Source of the DNA: Macrotrachela quadricornifera | Lineage: Eukaryota > Rotifera > Eurotatoria > Philodinida > Philodinidae | Direction of reading: 5' to 3' | Assembly: GCA_022393335.1 (NCBI GenBank) | Contig: JAJEKB010021753.1 | Span: forward strand, 764,863-828,862 | DNA: 64,000 nt | In this document: positions 33,297-45,377 of the stretch, piece by piece | Position numbering within the stretch: the first letter of the stretch is position 1 | How the letters are laid out: the number at the start of each line of letters is the position of its first letter | Notes under the pieces: generated by a model | What the model was told of the DNA's origin: nothing | The model's database searches: none | Seen by the model: the letters and a program-made list of their open reading frames with translations, nothing else | Program-made: the position numbers and the translations under genes

Positions 33297-33928
33297 CAGT
33301 GCGTCTTGCAAGAAGAAACAGTAATAGCGAATGCACAATATCACTTTTTTACCAGTTTTGACGAGGTTGTCACGATAGCAATGATCGACTTATAGATGAA
33401 GAATGGAGAAAACCAAAGTAAAAGGCAAAAAAAAAGAATGTTGGTAAAATTTTTTGTTTGAAGTGTAACATATATCAACAACGGATTACTGGCGGAATGC
33501 ACACTAAATATTAATAAACAGAACGAAAGAAACGTAAGTGTTGGGCGGCAGATGAATTTATTGAAAGAGGTATACTCTCAGTTCGAAACACGATATTGAT
33601 GTGTTGCGACTTGTACACAAAATTATTTTTGCTATTCTCTCTCTGTTAACTTTTACTAGATAATGCCAACGAATCATAAAATAATTCATTTTTTATTAGT
33701 TTTTATTAATACATTAGTGGCATCTATAAGGATCTACAATGATGTATCAGGATTTACTAAGGCATATGTTACTGTCCTCTGTTGAAAAAAAAAGATGGCA
33801 TATTGAAATTTTTACGGCTCAAGATTTTGAATACTATTTTCTGAAGCTTTTCAGGTTCTGATAAAATACGGTTCTATCTTGTATTTCTTTTTTCTTCTTC
33901 CAAAAATAATTTGATACTCCTAAAATAT
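33297..33928. other. Upstream region of the ADP-ribosyltransferase gene
   Basis: No gene seen. A TTCTTCTTGCAAG tract just upstream of the 33296 start, on the minus strand, resembles a splice acceptor and may end a leader intron. Confidence 0.35.
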
Positions 33929-34400
33929 GAGAATACATTCTATTCCGCGATGTTGCACATTGCAGAACTAGTTCCGCCTCAGGAATCAATTCCACCGATT
34001 CCGAAATTGGATCAAACTGTAACACAATATGATTTCGGAATTAGTAAAATCAGTTCCAATTCCAGAATGGATGGAATCAGTACCCATGTCAATTTCGTAC
34101 GGCAGGAACTGGCCGGATCTGATAAAATTTCGGTCTATTCCTGTAGCAGGATTTTAACGCTAGTTCCATTCTCCATATCCGGTCTAGTTCGTGGATATTA
34201 CTGACTTCGGATGTGAAATTTGGATTCGGCTATCGTATCCGGAGCGATTTCCGACGATGTTTCCCTGTGGTCTTTACGGTTTACTGGATATGAATCGTAT
34301 ACTATCGTTTCCTGTACGGTTCCTAATAGCAATTTTATTGATTTCTTATGAATGGTCGGATACGGATCATACCTTATCGTTTCCTATCCGGCAACGAGCA
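33929..34400. mobile_element. MITE copy of the 'GAGAATACATYCTATTCCG' family, right end unclear
   Basis: It begins GAGAATACATTCTATTCCGC at 33929, the same start as the element at 58250, and continues with GTTCCGCC, GATTCCG and TTCCAGAATGGATGGAATCA words shared with that copy. Past about 34200 are two direct copies of a 'GGATA(T/C)G..ATC..A(C/T)TATCGTTTCCT' unit. The right terminus could not be fixed. Confidence 0.5.
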
Positions 34401-34524
34401 TACGAATGGAGGTTTTTAAAATTGTTTACAAAGTTGAAATCTAACAACTGAAGTTTTAATGAGAGCATGCAGGTGTATATGTTTTTGCTTTCTAGACACA
34501 TATTTTTGATTTCCATCTAAACTT

Positions 34525-34745
34525 AATCATAGATAATAATTTCAATAGATTTGAGTCGGATTTATAATCAAAGATAATAATTTCAATAGATTTGAGTCGG
34601 ATTTATAATCAAAGATAATAATTTCAATAGATTTGAGTCGGATTTATAATCAAAGATAATAATTTCAATAGAATTGAGGCGGATTTATAATCAAAGATAA
34701 TAATTTCAATAGATTTGAGTAGGATTTATAATCAAAGATAATCGA
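34525..34745. repeat. 41-bp tandem repeat, five copies plus a partial
   Basis: Units start at 34525, 34566, 34607, 34648 and 34689, with a partial sixth at 34730. The unit reads aatcaaagataataatttca followed by atagatttgagtcggattta and t. Copies differ at only a few bases. Confidence 0.95.
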
Positions 34746-36067
34746 TTTCTCTTATTTCAACCTTCGCTCAATCATAGATAATGATTTCCACATAAACTTA
34801 ACCATGGATAATGCTTTGAATAGATTCCAATCAGATTTGTAATCGAAGATAACCAATTTCTGCTATTTCAATCCTAATTCAAATCTATTGAAATCATTAT
34901 CAATGATTTAGTTTAGATGAAAGTCAAACAAAATCTATCACGCTTGATTTCAAATCTGACTGAAATGGATTGAAATCATAGTTTATGATTGAGTTGATAT
35001 TGAAATCGAAAAAACTTGGTTGTCCTTGATTATAAATTCGATTGGAATCTAATCAAATCGTTATTCTATGATTAAGTTTAGGTTGAAATCAAAATAATCT
35101 AATATGCTTGATTTCCAATCTGATTGAAATTCATTGAAATCATTATTTAGGATTGATTTGTGATTGAAATCGGAGAAATCGATTGTTTGAATTAGAAATT
35201 TAGTTGAAATCTGATTGTAACCTGAATAGCGGATTTCAATGCTTTGAAAAAGATTTTTTTAGTGTCAAAATACGAATGAAAATAATTTTTAATCGAATTT
35301 CTGTGAAAAAATTGGATTATTCAAAGAATAATCTGGATCGTGTCGACATAATCAAAAATAATCTCATTTTAGTTAGAATATTTTCGAGGGCGCCCAACTG
35401 AAACCGAATTTAATCAGTTCGCATTGAAGCTGATTAAAACCGTTGAGACTCTTAATCGAATATTTAGAATTTGTGGAAGGTAATGAAATTCAATCGATTT
35501 TAGCGGAAATAGACAAAGATTAATTAAGTTTTCAATGGGTTAGTCAAGTTTTTCTGAGAGAAAATCTATTCTAGTCGATTTTTTTATTTTTAATCCATTA
35601 TAATTGATTATTACGGCTTTAATCAATTTTAATCGATTTCTAATGTAATTGCGCATCTCATTTTTAAAAAATTTATACCGGAGTTCCAACTTTAATATGT
35701 GTGTCTGACTTTAGCACGGTGATAACTCTATAGTTTGTTAACACTGAAAGTTGGAAAAACCATAGACTTATCGAGGGTTTCGCAGTCGAATCTCGAGAAA
35801 AACCATATTTCTGGATATACCTGATTAGAATCGATTATATAAGAATAATCGATTAAAACCGATTAGCTAGTAATAAATGATTAAAATGAATTATTTGTCA
35901 ATAATCAATTATGATTGATTAAAAAGTAACAATGTCAAACCAAGTAAAAGGTAAGAATAGATTCAAATCGATCAAAGGTCAACTGCTACACTAAAATCAG
36001 CTTAAAAAATGATCACAGATTAAAACCGAGTATCCAGCAATCATTAACGGTCATCGATGAAAAGTAC
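34746..36067. repeat. Degenerate AATCGATT-rich satellite-like region
   Basis: More diverged relatives of the 41-bp unit continue in both orientations (tttcaatagattt on the left; aaatctattgaaatcatta near 34880 on the right). Words such as gattgaaatc, aatcgattaaaac and tttaatcgattt are dense up to about 36060. There is no coding frame. The inversion of unit direction near 34870 gives the block a large-scale palindromic look. Confidence 0.6.
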
Positions 36068-36363
36068 CCAGTGAAAAATTTCAGGATTAAATTTGGTAAA
36101 TCTTGTAATGACAATCAAGATTATCAACTCGATTATTCTGCATCATCATCCAGATTATAATATATTCCAATCGGATTTTTAATCCATTACAATCGTAGAA
36201 ATCGATTTTGGTACGTATTAAAATCAATTTCTCTGATAATAATAGATCAAAAATCCGATTGCAATATATTATAATCTGGATGATAGTGCAGAATAATCGG
36301 ATTGGATAATCTTGGTTATCTTTACAGGATTTGCTAGATTCAATCCTAAAATTTTCCACTGGG
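36068..36363. mobile_element. Hairpin MITE with TA duplication, 296 bp
   Basis: Inverted ends CCCAGTGAAAAATTTCAGGA (36068) and the complement of CCCAGTGGAAAATTTTAGGA (to 36363), flanked by TA at 36066-36067 and 36364-36365. The arms pair along about 145 bases, including CATCCAGATTATAATATATT in both. No coding capacity; Tc1/mariner-type by its duplication. Confidence 0.85.
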
Positions 36364-38389
36364 TATTTCTCCAAAAACATTTTTTACGATAGTCTTTTTC
36401 CAGTTCTTTGTATTTTTTATAGCTTTAGATTATAAGGTAGCTATATGAAACGATCAGGGTCGTGTTTTTATTCACTGTTTTTGTCAGAAATCTCAAAATT
36501 TTTGTTACATGATCGTGTTAGAAAATCTATCACTTCTATTCTCAAAGTTCGTCAAAAAATCCGGAATGGATATAATGATAAACAGCTTTGAAATTTATTT
36601 TAATATATTTTTTGTGTTTTTGGACTATGGAGAATGAAAATACTTTTATAGGACTTCATAATAGTTCGATAATAGGAATATCTTACTAGATTTCCAACTA
36701 TGCGGAAATTTTAATAGAATCTTCAATAATATAAGAATTTCTCCACAACAGCAACAGATCAGTCAAAATTCTGCACACAGCATTAAGTTACAAAATTCAA
36801 TTCTATCTAGTTACTTGAAATAAGCATGCATTCTTTTCTAATGATTTAGAGTAAGATGAGGTAAATATATAATAAAATCAATCATGTCCTTTAGAACTTA
36901 TATAATGTTTTTATTTTTCAATATCTTAAAAAACATTCTTCACAATATATCTACAGAAATATTTTCTCTACTGATCTGTGAAATTAGTTTTTCAAAATCT
37001 GATCGTGTAACGTAGTGATGATGGTTTTTCAGAGATAACTATCAGCATTATACATTTACCCCACCTGAGGAAAATGTATAATTATGCTGATGAACGAACG
37101 GTAAACGTATAATCTCAGCTATATTTAGCTTAATAAGAAAAAATAAGTTTCGAAGTGCTCTATCTGTATTTTTGTGACAATTTTTTCACCAGTGGATACA
37201 TCAAAATCTTCTCTATGATCTGAGAGTATTTGAAACATTTTTATGAAAAAATCCAGATTTACAGTAAATCTTTTTTGAAGAACTATAGAGTAAAAAATTC
37301 AACTGAAACGTACATTTTGAAAAGAGTTAATTAACTAACTGTTAAAATTTCAAAAAAAACCTAAAAATCAGACTTAAATAAAATTTAAATAACATTTCTG
37401 ACTACTACTCATTCACCGTTTTGTTTTGCAGCCTAACAATTATATATACAAGTGTTTTTTTTCTTATTTCATGCGCATTTTCTGAGTACGATTTCAGAGA
37501 TTTACCAGCAAAACTAGGAAAGATCTTAGTGAAATCGAGAGACTAGGAAAGATCCTAGTACAATTCCAGCGAAAGACACGCAGAAATTCTCTACTACTGC
37601 TTGAGGAAATCCCAATGAAATCCTGTAGGAATCATAGAAATCTTTCGGAATTTCTTAAGGAAATCTTATTGCACTCGTCTGGAATTCCTACTGAAATCAT
37701 ATGGAATTCCTGGAGATCTTTGAGTATTACTCAAGGAAATCCTAGAGAAATTCTCAAGTAAATACAAGAAATCCTTGAGAAATTTTAAAGGAAATCGTGA
37801 GCGAAATTCTTGAGAAATTTTGAACGAAATCCTGGAAATTCATTCAGAAATTCTTGAAGTCTTCGAGAAATCGTGAGCGAAATCCTTTAGAAATCCATCT
37901 GGAAATCTATGAGAAAACTAACTGAAATGTTGAAGAATTTTTCGGAATAATTATGGAAAAATACTTAAAGAATTATATTCCACCGGAATAGAATTTATGA
38001 TAAGTTGAATAGTGAGCTTTGAAGAAGAAATGCTGAAAATAGTATGAGAAATCTAGTAGGTTTTTAAGAATAGGATAGGTTGTGATTTGCACCAGTTTAC
38101 GGCTTCGTTCCCGCCGTTTCCGGTGGTTTACGCTGTGATTTCGATGATTATCCTGTGAGATATTGAATTCTTCCGGCCTTTTCCGATGGCTGGAATTGAG
38201 AGGATTTGAACAGTTCCGGTACGAAGAAATTCCGGCGGGAATACGACTTCCATATTTCGTGATTTTTTCCTGCCGTTTCCCTTTTAATCCGGCTTGGAAA
38301 CGGCGGGAATTCTCCGGAAAAAGCCTAGTTTCTTGCAGGTTCCGGCGGGATTCGTCCACTGGAACGATCGACCTGGGAATGACTTATAA
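36364..38389. other. Intergenic region with two simple-repeat zones
   Basis: No gene. At about 37490-37930 a degenerate repeat of 'gaaatccttgagaaattc' words fills some 440 bases. At 38100-38370 there is a GC-rich block with repeated TTCCGGCGGGAATtc-like words in both orientations, probably an old MITE; the overlapping open frames in both directions are a product of these repeats. Confidence 0.5.
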
Positions 38390-39936
38390 ATAATGTTTTT
38401 AAATACAATTTACTTTGCTTAATCAATGCTAAAATATTAGTACGATCTTCTTTTGATATTTTAAAAGGAGATAAGAATTCTTCTATTTTTATCCATGCTT
38501 GACGAGCATCCTTTACAATATCATCAGTACCTGATAGGGCTTCTTGTTCACTAGCACCAATTCCTTCAAGTATATAATGCAATGTCCGGTGTGATAATGG
38601 CTTTATTGACATTTCTTGACAATGTACTTGGTATTGATGAATGATATGTGATTTTTTTGCTTGTAATACTTGTTTCGGTATTTCTAAAACATCACCACGA
38701 TCTAGTTTAACTTTTGTAACACCCTAAGCAACATTAGTGAGCATGTTTATATCAAGTAACCACGATAAGAAATGATCTGTTAAAACAGGATTTATTCGAT
38801 TTCGGATAAATGTTTCATGTTCTTCGTTATGAGATGATGTTTTTGTTGTTAGTTGAAGTTCATGAGTTGTTCTGACGGCATACCTACAAAAATAATCATG
38901 ATCACCACATACCTGGTATAGATATAGTCGTAAAGTACCATATTTTTCTTACTGTGAACAACCAAATTTTTCCATTACTTCTTTTTCACCCATGGCTTCA
39001 GGTAAAAGTGCTAATAAATGAATACGTTCAGTAAATGTATGCCGTTTTCGTTCAAATGCATTATATATTTCTACCAATCGTTGTATCACTTGATCATCAG
39101 ATGTTGACGTAGTTGAGGATGAACGGATATTAAGAACATTACTTAATTCAGCCAATTCAATTAGTTGGTTAGCTTGACCAGGTGCAATAGAATTAGCAAA
39201 AGATATTGCTGAAGCTGGAACAGATCTAAATAAAAATTTCTTAGTTATTGAGGTCAAATAGTTCACGCTATAATCTTTTATCTATCAATCTATCCTATTA
39301 GAGAACTTAGAACAATTATTTTTCAGTATTTGACTTCGTTATGCATCTAGCATGGTTTGAATGAATCAATACGAATGCAAAAAGTTTTAAAATTAAATTT
39401 TTCGAATAGAACTCGTAGGAGAGATAATTTTTGTTAAAGACATATTCTATATCTATTAATACTTTCGTAATTTTGAAATCAATCGACGTTGACTACTAGT
39501 TGCTTGATCTTGGATAGGTATTTGACTTGCTTGACTCTTGAGTGGACTTTGTTGCAACGTTGTCAATATATCATTTATATGATTAATGTCATCGGAAACA
39601 ATTTCCCATGAATGTACGCCAGAAACTACATTCGTAACAGTATTTGTTTGTGCATCAGTTTGATATAAATCATTTCTGCACTTAGCAAATCTTGCCACCA
39701 TAAGGAAATGTTGAATTGTATTTTATTAAGTGCATTGGAACAACACGACCAGTTTTAACGTAACATATCTCACCGTTTTCTTTCAAATAAATACAACTTT
39801 CTGGAATTGACCACCCTGTACCAAAAGTAAAACGATAATTAGGACAAATTTTCAGATATGGTTGTTCCGCATCAATAAGACCTGATAAATGATTCATTAA
39901 AAGTTCTTTTTCATTGATAGAACATAAATATCGTTG
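38390..39936 (-). pseudogene. Decayed intron-bearing gene of unknown family, truncated at a Helitron-like sequence
   Basis: Coding-like segments on the minus strand can be followed through two introns: 39465 to about 39226 (donor GTATTA, acceptor TTTATTTAG), and about 38951-38886 (donor GTAAGA, acceptor TTTTTGTAG). Recognisable stretches include MNHLSGLIDAEQPYLKICPN, VVSGVHSWEIVSDDINHIND, HLLALLPEAMGEKEVMEKFG and GDVLEIPKQVLQ. Lesions: a frameshift near 39700, where the first segment hits a stop while the next continues in another frame, and an in-frame TAG near 38727. The 5' end is lost exactly where repeat sequence starts (39937). 'LLPEAMGEKEVMEKFGCSQY' looks like a helix-turn-helix, so a transposon-derived origin is possible, but I cannot name the family. 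Confidence 0.55.
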
Positions 39937-42925
39937 CTTACTTTCTCGACGTCCACATCAAAAGTTGCCATTGTGCGGAGGGATGATCTCGTGAACGGAA
40001 AGTCGCAAAATACTCGTTGAAACGCGAAATTAAAATGTGAAGATCGAGCTATGAACATGCGTTTTTTGATTTTCAATAGAAAGTTTTGTTTCGTCACAGG
40101 GAGCGTAACAAAATGACGATTTTTAAAGGACTTTATTTTTTTCAACGTTTGAGATAATTAAAACGAAAACAATACTAGATGGCATTCGAGCTTCACTCGA
40201 CTGCGAAATGCGGTGCGAAGCAGAGAATATCGGTTATCGAAAAGTTGGTAATTCAATAAAAATGTATATTCGTTTCAATGATTTAACATGAACAAAAGAG
40301 GCACTCGACAAACTATGTTGGACTTATCGAGTCATATTTCGTATCTGTGAATGTTGTCGAGAAAGTAAGGTTTCAATCAGTAAAGTGCAGACATAACGAA
40401 ATTCATCACTATGAGAACTCTATCAATACTTATCAACTTGCTTCTAGTAAACACTGTTGATTGTTGCTTTAATTATCTATCTGATTCATTATCTATCATC
40501 ATATGTTATTGCAGCTGTTATATAGAGAGAATGGCGCCTAACTTTTTATATTGTTTTCGTTTTAATTATCTCAAACTTCGAAAAAAACAAAGTCCTTTAA
40601 AAATCGTCATTTTGTTACGCTTCCTGTGACGAAACAAAACTTTCTATTGAAAATCAGAAAACGCACGCTCATAGTTCGATCTTCATATTTTAATTTCGCG
40701 TTTCAACGAATATTTTGCGACTTTTTGTTCACGAGAACATCCCTCCGCACAATGACAACTTTTGATGTGGACGTCGAGAAATAATGAAATAAATAAAAAA
40801 AAAAAAAAAACTCGCGAAGGACTCCAGAAATGCAGTGCTTCGCACCGCATTAATAAAAAGTTAGGCGCCATTCTCTCTATATAACAGCTGCGATAACATA
40901 TGATGATAGATAATGAATCAGATAGATAATTAAAGCAGCAATGAACAATGTTCAATAGAAGCTTTTTAATAAATTACCGATTTTTCGAAAACCAATATTC
41001 TCTGCTTCGCACCGCATTTCGTAGTCGAGTGAAACTCGAATACCGTCTAGTTATTTCTTACTTTCTCGACGTACACATCGAAATTTGTCTTATTGCGGAG
41101 CGATGTTCTCATGAACGGAAAGTGGTAAAATATTCGTTGAAACGCGAAATAAAAATATGAAGATCGAACTATGACCATGCGTTTTCAGATTTTCAATAGA
41201 AACTTTTGTTTCGTCACAGGAAGCGTTACAAAATGACAATTTTTAAAGGACTTTATTTTTTTCAACGTTTGAGATAATTAAAACGAAAACAATATAAAAA
41301 GTTAGGCGTCATTCTCTCTATATAACAGCTGTAAATACATATGATGATAGATAATGAATCAGATAGATAATTAAAGCAGCAATCAACAATGTTCACTAGA
41401 TACAAGTTGATTAGTACTGACAGAGTTTTCATAGTGATGAATTTCGTTATGTCTGCACTTTGAATTTTTCGTTTTAGACTAACTGAGTGAGAAATTCGTA
41501 TTCTTTGCTTCGCACCGCATTTCGTAGTCGAGTGAAACTCGAATACCGTCTAGTTATTTCTTTATTTCTCGACGTCCACATCAAAATTTGTCAGTTTGTG
41601 GAGCGATTATCTCGTGAACAGAAAGTGATAAAATACTCGTTGAAACGTGAGATTAAAGTATGAAGATCGAATCATGACGACTCGTTTTCTGATTTTTAAT
41701 AGAAAGTTTCGTTTTATTGCAGGGAGCGTAACAAAATGACGATTTTTAAAGGACTTTGTTTTTTTCCAAGTTTGAGATAATTAAAAGATGAATTTAGCAT
41801 GAAAATTTAGCGTTTAATTCATTTCAACTAATGATTTGGCCAATGCGAGTTACAAACGATAATTAATGCGGTGCGAAGCACTGCATCTATGTAGTCCTGC
41901 GCGAGTTTGTTTTTTTTATTTTTTTTTTTAATGCGGTGCGAAGCACTGCATTTCTGGAGTCCTGCGCGAGTTTTTTTTTTTTTTTTCTTACTTTCTCGAC
42001 GTACACATCAAAAGTTGTCATTTTGTGGAACGATTATCTCGTGAACGGAAAGTCGCAAAATATTCGTTGAAACGCGAAATTGAAATATGAAGATCGAACT
42101 ATGAACATGCGTTTTCTGATTTTCAATAGGAAGTTTTGTTTCGTCACAGGGAGCGTAACAAAATGACGATTTTTAAAGGACTTTATTTTTTTCAACGTTT
42201 GAGATAATTAAAACGAAAGCAATATAAAAAGTTAGGCGCCATTCTCTCTATATAACAGCTGCGATAACATATGATGATAGATAATGAATCAGATAGATAA
42301 TTAAAGCAGCAATGAACAATGTTCAATAGAAGCTTTTTAATAAATTACCGATTTTTCGAAAACCGATATTCTCTGCTTCGCACCGCATTTCGTAGTCCAG
42401 TAAAACTCGAATACCGTCTAGTTATTTCTTACTTTCTCGACGTACACATAAAAATTGTCATTTTGTGGAACGATTATTTCGTGAGCGGAAAGTCGTAAAA
42501 TATTCGTTGAAACGTGAGATTAAAGTATGAAGATCGAATCATGACGACTCGTTTTCTAATTTTTAATAGAAAGTTTCGTTTTATTGCAGGGAGCGTAACA
42601 AAATGACGATTTTTCAAGGACTTTGTTTTTTTCCAAGTTTGAGATAATTAAAACGAAAACATAATGAAAAGTTAGGCGCCTTTCTCTCTCTATAACAGCT
42701 GTGAATACATATGATGATAGATAATGAATCAGAGAGATAATTAAAGCAACAATCGATAGTGTTCACTAGAAGCAAATTGATAAGTATTGATAGAGTTCTC
42801 GTAGTGATGAATTTTGTTATGTCTGCAACTTGAATTTCTTGATTTAGATTAATTGAGTGATAGAAATTCGTATTCTTTGCTTCGCACCGCATTTCGTAGT
42901 CGAGTGAAACTCGAATGCCAGCTAG
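39937..42925. mobile_element. Cluster of Helitron-like non-autonomous units
   Basis: Several copies of one unit (start CTTACTTTCTCGACGT; middle GTTAGGCGCCATTCTCTCTA and GAATCAGATAGATAATTAAA; end GCTTCGCACCGCATTTCGTA). Each complete unit ends in a short hairpin CGAGTGAAACTCG, 7-8 bases, then CTAG followed by T. That is the Helitron 3'-end pattern (hairpin, then CTRR next to T). Ends lie at 41047-41050, 41550-41553, 42418-42421 and 42922-42925 on the plus strand and at 40175-40178 on the minus strand. Two steps between ends are 503-504 bases; the 868-base step holds an insertion with 'gcggtgcgaagcactgca' repeats and poly-T. No Rep/helicase gene is present. Open frames here repeat between copies and are not genes. 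Confidence 0.7.
40175..40790 (-). mobile_element. Minus-strand copy of the Helitron-like unit
   Basis: Read on the minus strand, this copy ends at 40175 in CATCTAGT preceded by the hairpin CGAGTGAAGCTCG, and carries GCTTCGCACCGCATTTCGCA just before it. It is inserted head-to-head against a truncated plus copy (39937-40174). Its middle differs from the others between about 40240 and 40380. Confidence 0.6.
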
Positions 42926-43242
42926 TTATAGTTTCAGTCTGTGTGTGATTATTCATTAGCTTTTCGTATTAATGTATTTCAGTAGTAAAATAATTGATAT
43001 ACTTGCCTATATGACACTCGTAGAATCGAACAATAATGCATTATTTTGAGTGGAACAATTTTAAATCTTGAAAACTCATTATATGTTAAGGAAACATATT
43101 ATTTGTATCTTATATAGTTTATATTATATAATTCGACAGCTGTATATCGAATACTGTATTACTTTTGAGTATTAATAACAAGTAACGTTCATCGACTGTC
43201 GATTCACTTGGCCCTAGACTGGCACAATAGGGATATTGATAT

Positions 43243-44079
43243 CAGTCATTGAACGAGTACAAGTACAGCAAGTACAAGTAAAACTCAAAGTACTGAAAAA
43301 ATTTACTTTGTACTTTACTGAAGTACTTTTTACTTGAACATGTTTCAGTAAGTACTAGTACTGTATAGGATTATACTCAAGTAATCAGTATTTAAGTACT
43401 TCAATGTACTTATAGAGATAATAAAGTGCAGATATACATTTAACACATTGATATTGATGTCAGGATGTGTCATACACACACTAACGTGTACAGCTTAGCA
43501 ACATCTTTACAAAAATATATATGAATATTGATTACCACAATATTTTTATCTCTATTAGGGGTGTAACAGCTGAGCTCAGTCATGAATGCAAGAGTTTATT
43601 GACAACAGTCGCACTTAGGAGCTGAGTTGATCGACGAGCTGTCTAATCTGTGAGCTGTTATAAACTAATTCCCAAAAACAGAACAAAAGTGTTCTATTTT
43701 TGGGAAATTTTTCCCAAAGCGGAACATTTTTTACTTTTATACTTTGATGTACCTTTCTGCTTCAAGTCTGCCATTTCCCCCTTGCCTAATATTGTAAAAT
43801 ATTGATTGGTGTAACATAAATCACAAAGAGTTTTGTTGATTTTCAATATCAAATCATACACAAGCTAGTAATATATAAAGATACATTAATATCTAATTCA
43901 AGTACATTTTGTAATTAAAATACTAGCACTTCAGTAAATCAGTACAAGTATCTGTACTTCAGTACAACCTTTCAGTTCAAGTAAATACTCAAATACCGAT
44001 AGAGTGTACTCAAGTAACACTGGATACTCAGTAAAAGTATCAAAAATACTCAGTATCGTACTGAGTATCCAATCACTGC
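43243..44079. mobile_element. Probable hAT-type MITE with AGTAC-rich arms
   Basis: The left end CAGTCATTGAACGAGTAC and the right end GAGTATCCAATCACTG are inverted relatives. Both arms are full of (c)aagtac/gtactt words: 43250-43440 on the left, 43905-44070 on the right. Tips of CAGTS type fit hAT elements, but the 8-base flanks (attgatat, cttaacag) do not match, so the copy is old. The centre, 43560-43740, holds a separate palindrome (acagaacaaaagtgttct) probably from another insertion. Confidence 0.5.
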
Positions 44080-45377
44080 TTAACAGTTATATCGTTAAAT
44101 AATCTGAATACATGTTCTTCGTCAAATCTGTAGAGATAAAGACCAATATTAGATACGAAGAATATATGCGTAGAATAGAAGTTGTTTTTATATATAACAT
44201 CTCTGTGAAGATCTCTAGAATCTTCGATTTTCTAGATCCGTGTTGCTGCTGCTTTTTCTTTCGTTAGTGAGACTCAACTTCAATCTAAATTTGTTCTCAA
44301 CATCAACAGCGCAAAAAGAAAGGAATATTATCTGTTCTCTTATCGTCATCTGTGAAACAACGAAGGTAGTTGAAGAACAAGTAAAAAAAAGTTGAAGGTG
44401 AGGGTGCAATCTCTCCATCTGTCAACTTTATCGCAGCGTATGTCAACATTGAAACATTAAAAGACCGAAATGAAATTATTTTATTCTGTAGAAATTGGTG
44501 TTCTTTCGACACTGACAACAAGGCAAGATAAACAGTTACTTTCACTTTGTTATCGTGTTGAGAATCGATTGGTTGAAAGAGAAAGAGGTAGGTGAGTTTT
44601 AACAGACTAAGACTGTGGTATAGTTGAATTTTGATACGATTTACATCATATTTTATCTTTAATACTGTTTTCGAGAGAGTAATATCACTCACTCTGGATT
44701 GCATAGTAATCATGCACATTATTTCTCCCCTTTTCTTCACTTTCCGTTGAGAACTGTGAATAATGGATGTTCTTTCAAAACAAAGAGCATCATATCCGCG
44801 GTGTGAAAAGTACCGGATGAGCGCATAGAAAAAAATGTGTCTTTGAAAACAAAATCAAACCTGTTTGACTATATAGACATATCTTCAATGTCGTTTGTGT
44901 TACACGCATTTATGCAATATATTTTTCATTGCAAAAAGGGATACTGGCCATCGAAAGATCATTTCAAAACAAAGTGGCGTTTTTTCATATGAAAAGCGAA
45001 GGCATTTCCATTTAAACAAAGGATTTTTGTTATACAAACGAAAAACATGTCGCATAAAATGTTCATTCGAATAGTATTTTCAATAGAGATTGAAACAAAT
45101 TTTGCGAATTTTTTGTAAAATATGAGCGTTTTCTTAAAAGTCAATAAACTGAGAAAGAAACACCCATTTACGGCTAAAGCTTTTCTAGAATTTTAAGGAT
45201 CATCAAACCAATTCATGAGCAAAAATTCAGATCAAAATATATTTTTTTAATTTTTTTCTTGAAATACCGTGTAATAGATTTGAGGTTTAACTTCTGAGCA
45301 AACTCCCCACTCAATAGCTCTTAATGACTTGGCGAGGTTTCCTCCTCAGTCAGTAGCTTGTAAGTTTCTACTAATAG
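44080..45377. other. Intergenic region upstream of the TRPV-like gene
   Basis: The longest frame (145 codons, minus, 44303-44740) has no recognisable motif and biased low-complexity composition, so I do not call it a gene. The promoter of the channel gene should lie in the last few hundred bases, but no core element is clear. Confidence 0.4.

Noticed and set aside
34525..34745. Possible CRISPR array
   Set aside because: Five 41-bp units are directly adjacent without unique spacers, and the host is eukaryotic.
40411..42892. Several 70-92-codon frames with the shared string LSIIICY.SCY.ER
   Set aside because: They recur because the Helitron-like unit is repeated in both orientations; frames start and stop at different places in each copy.
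44303..44740. 145-codon open frame on the minus strand
   Set aside because: No motif, no splice or poly-A context, and biased composition in an AT-rich stretch; a chance frame of this length is plausible.
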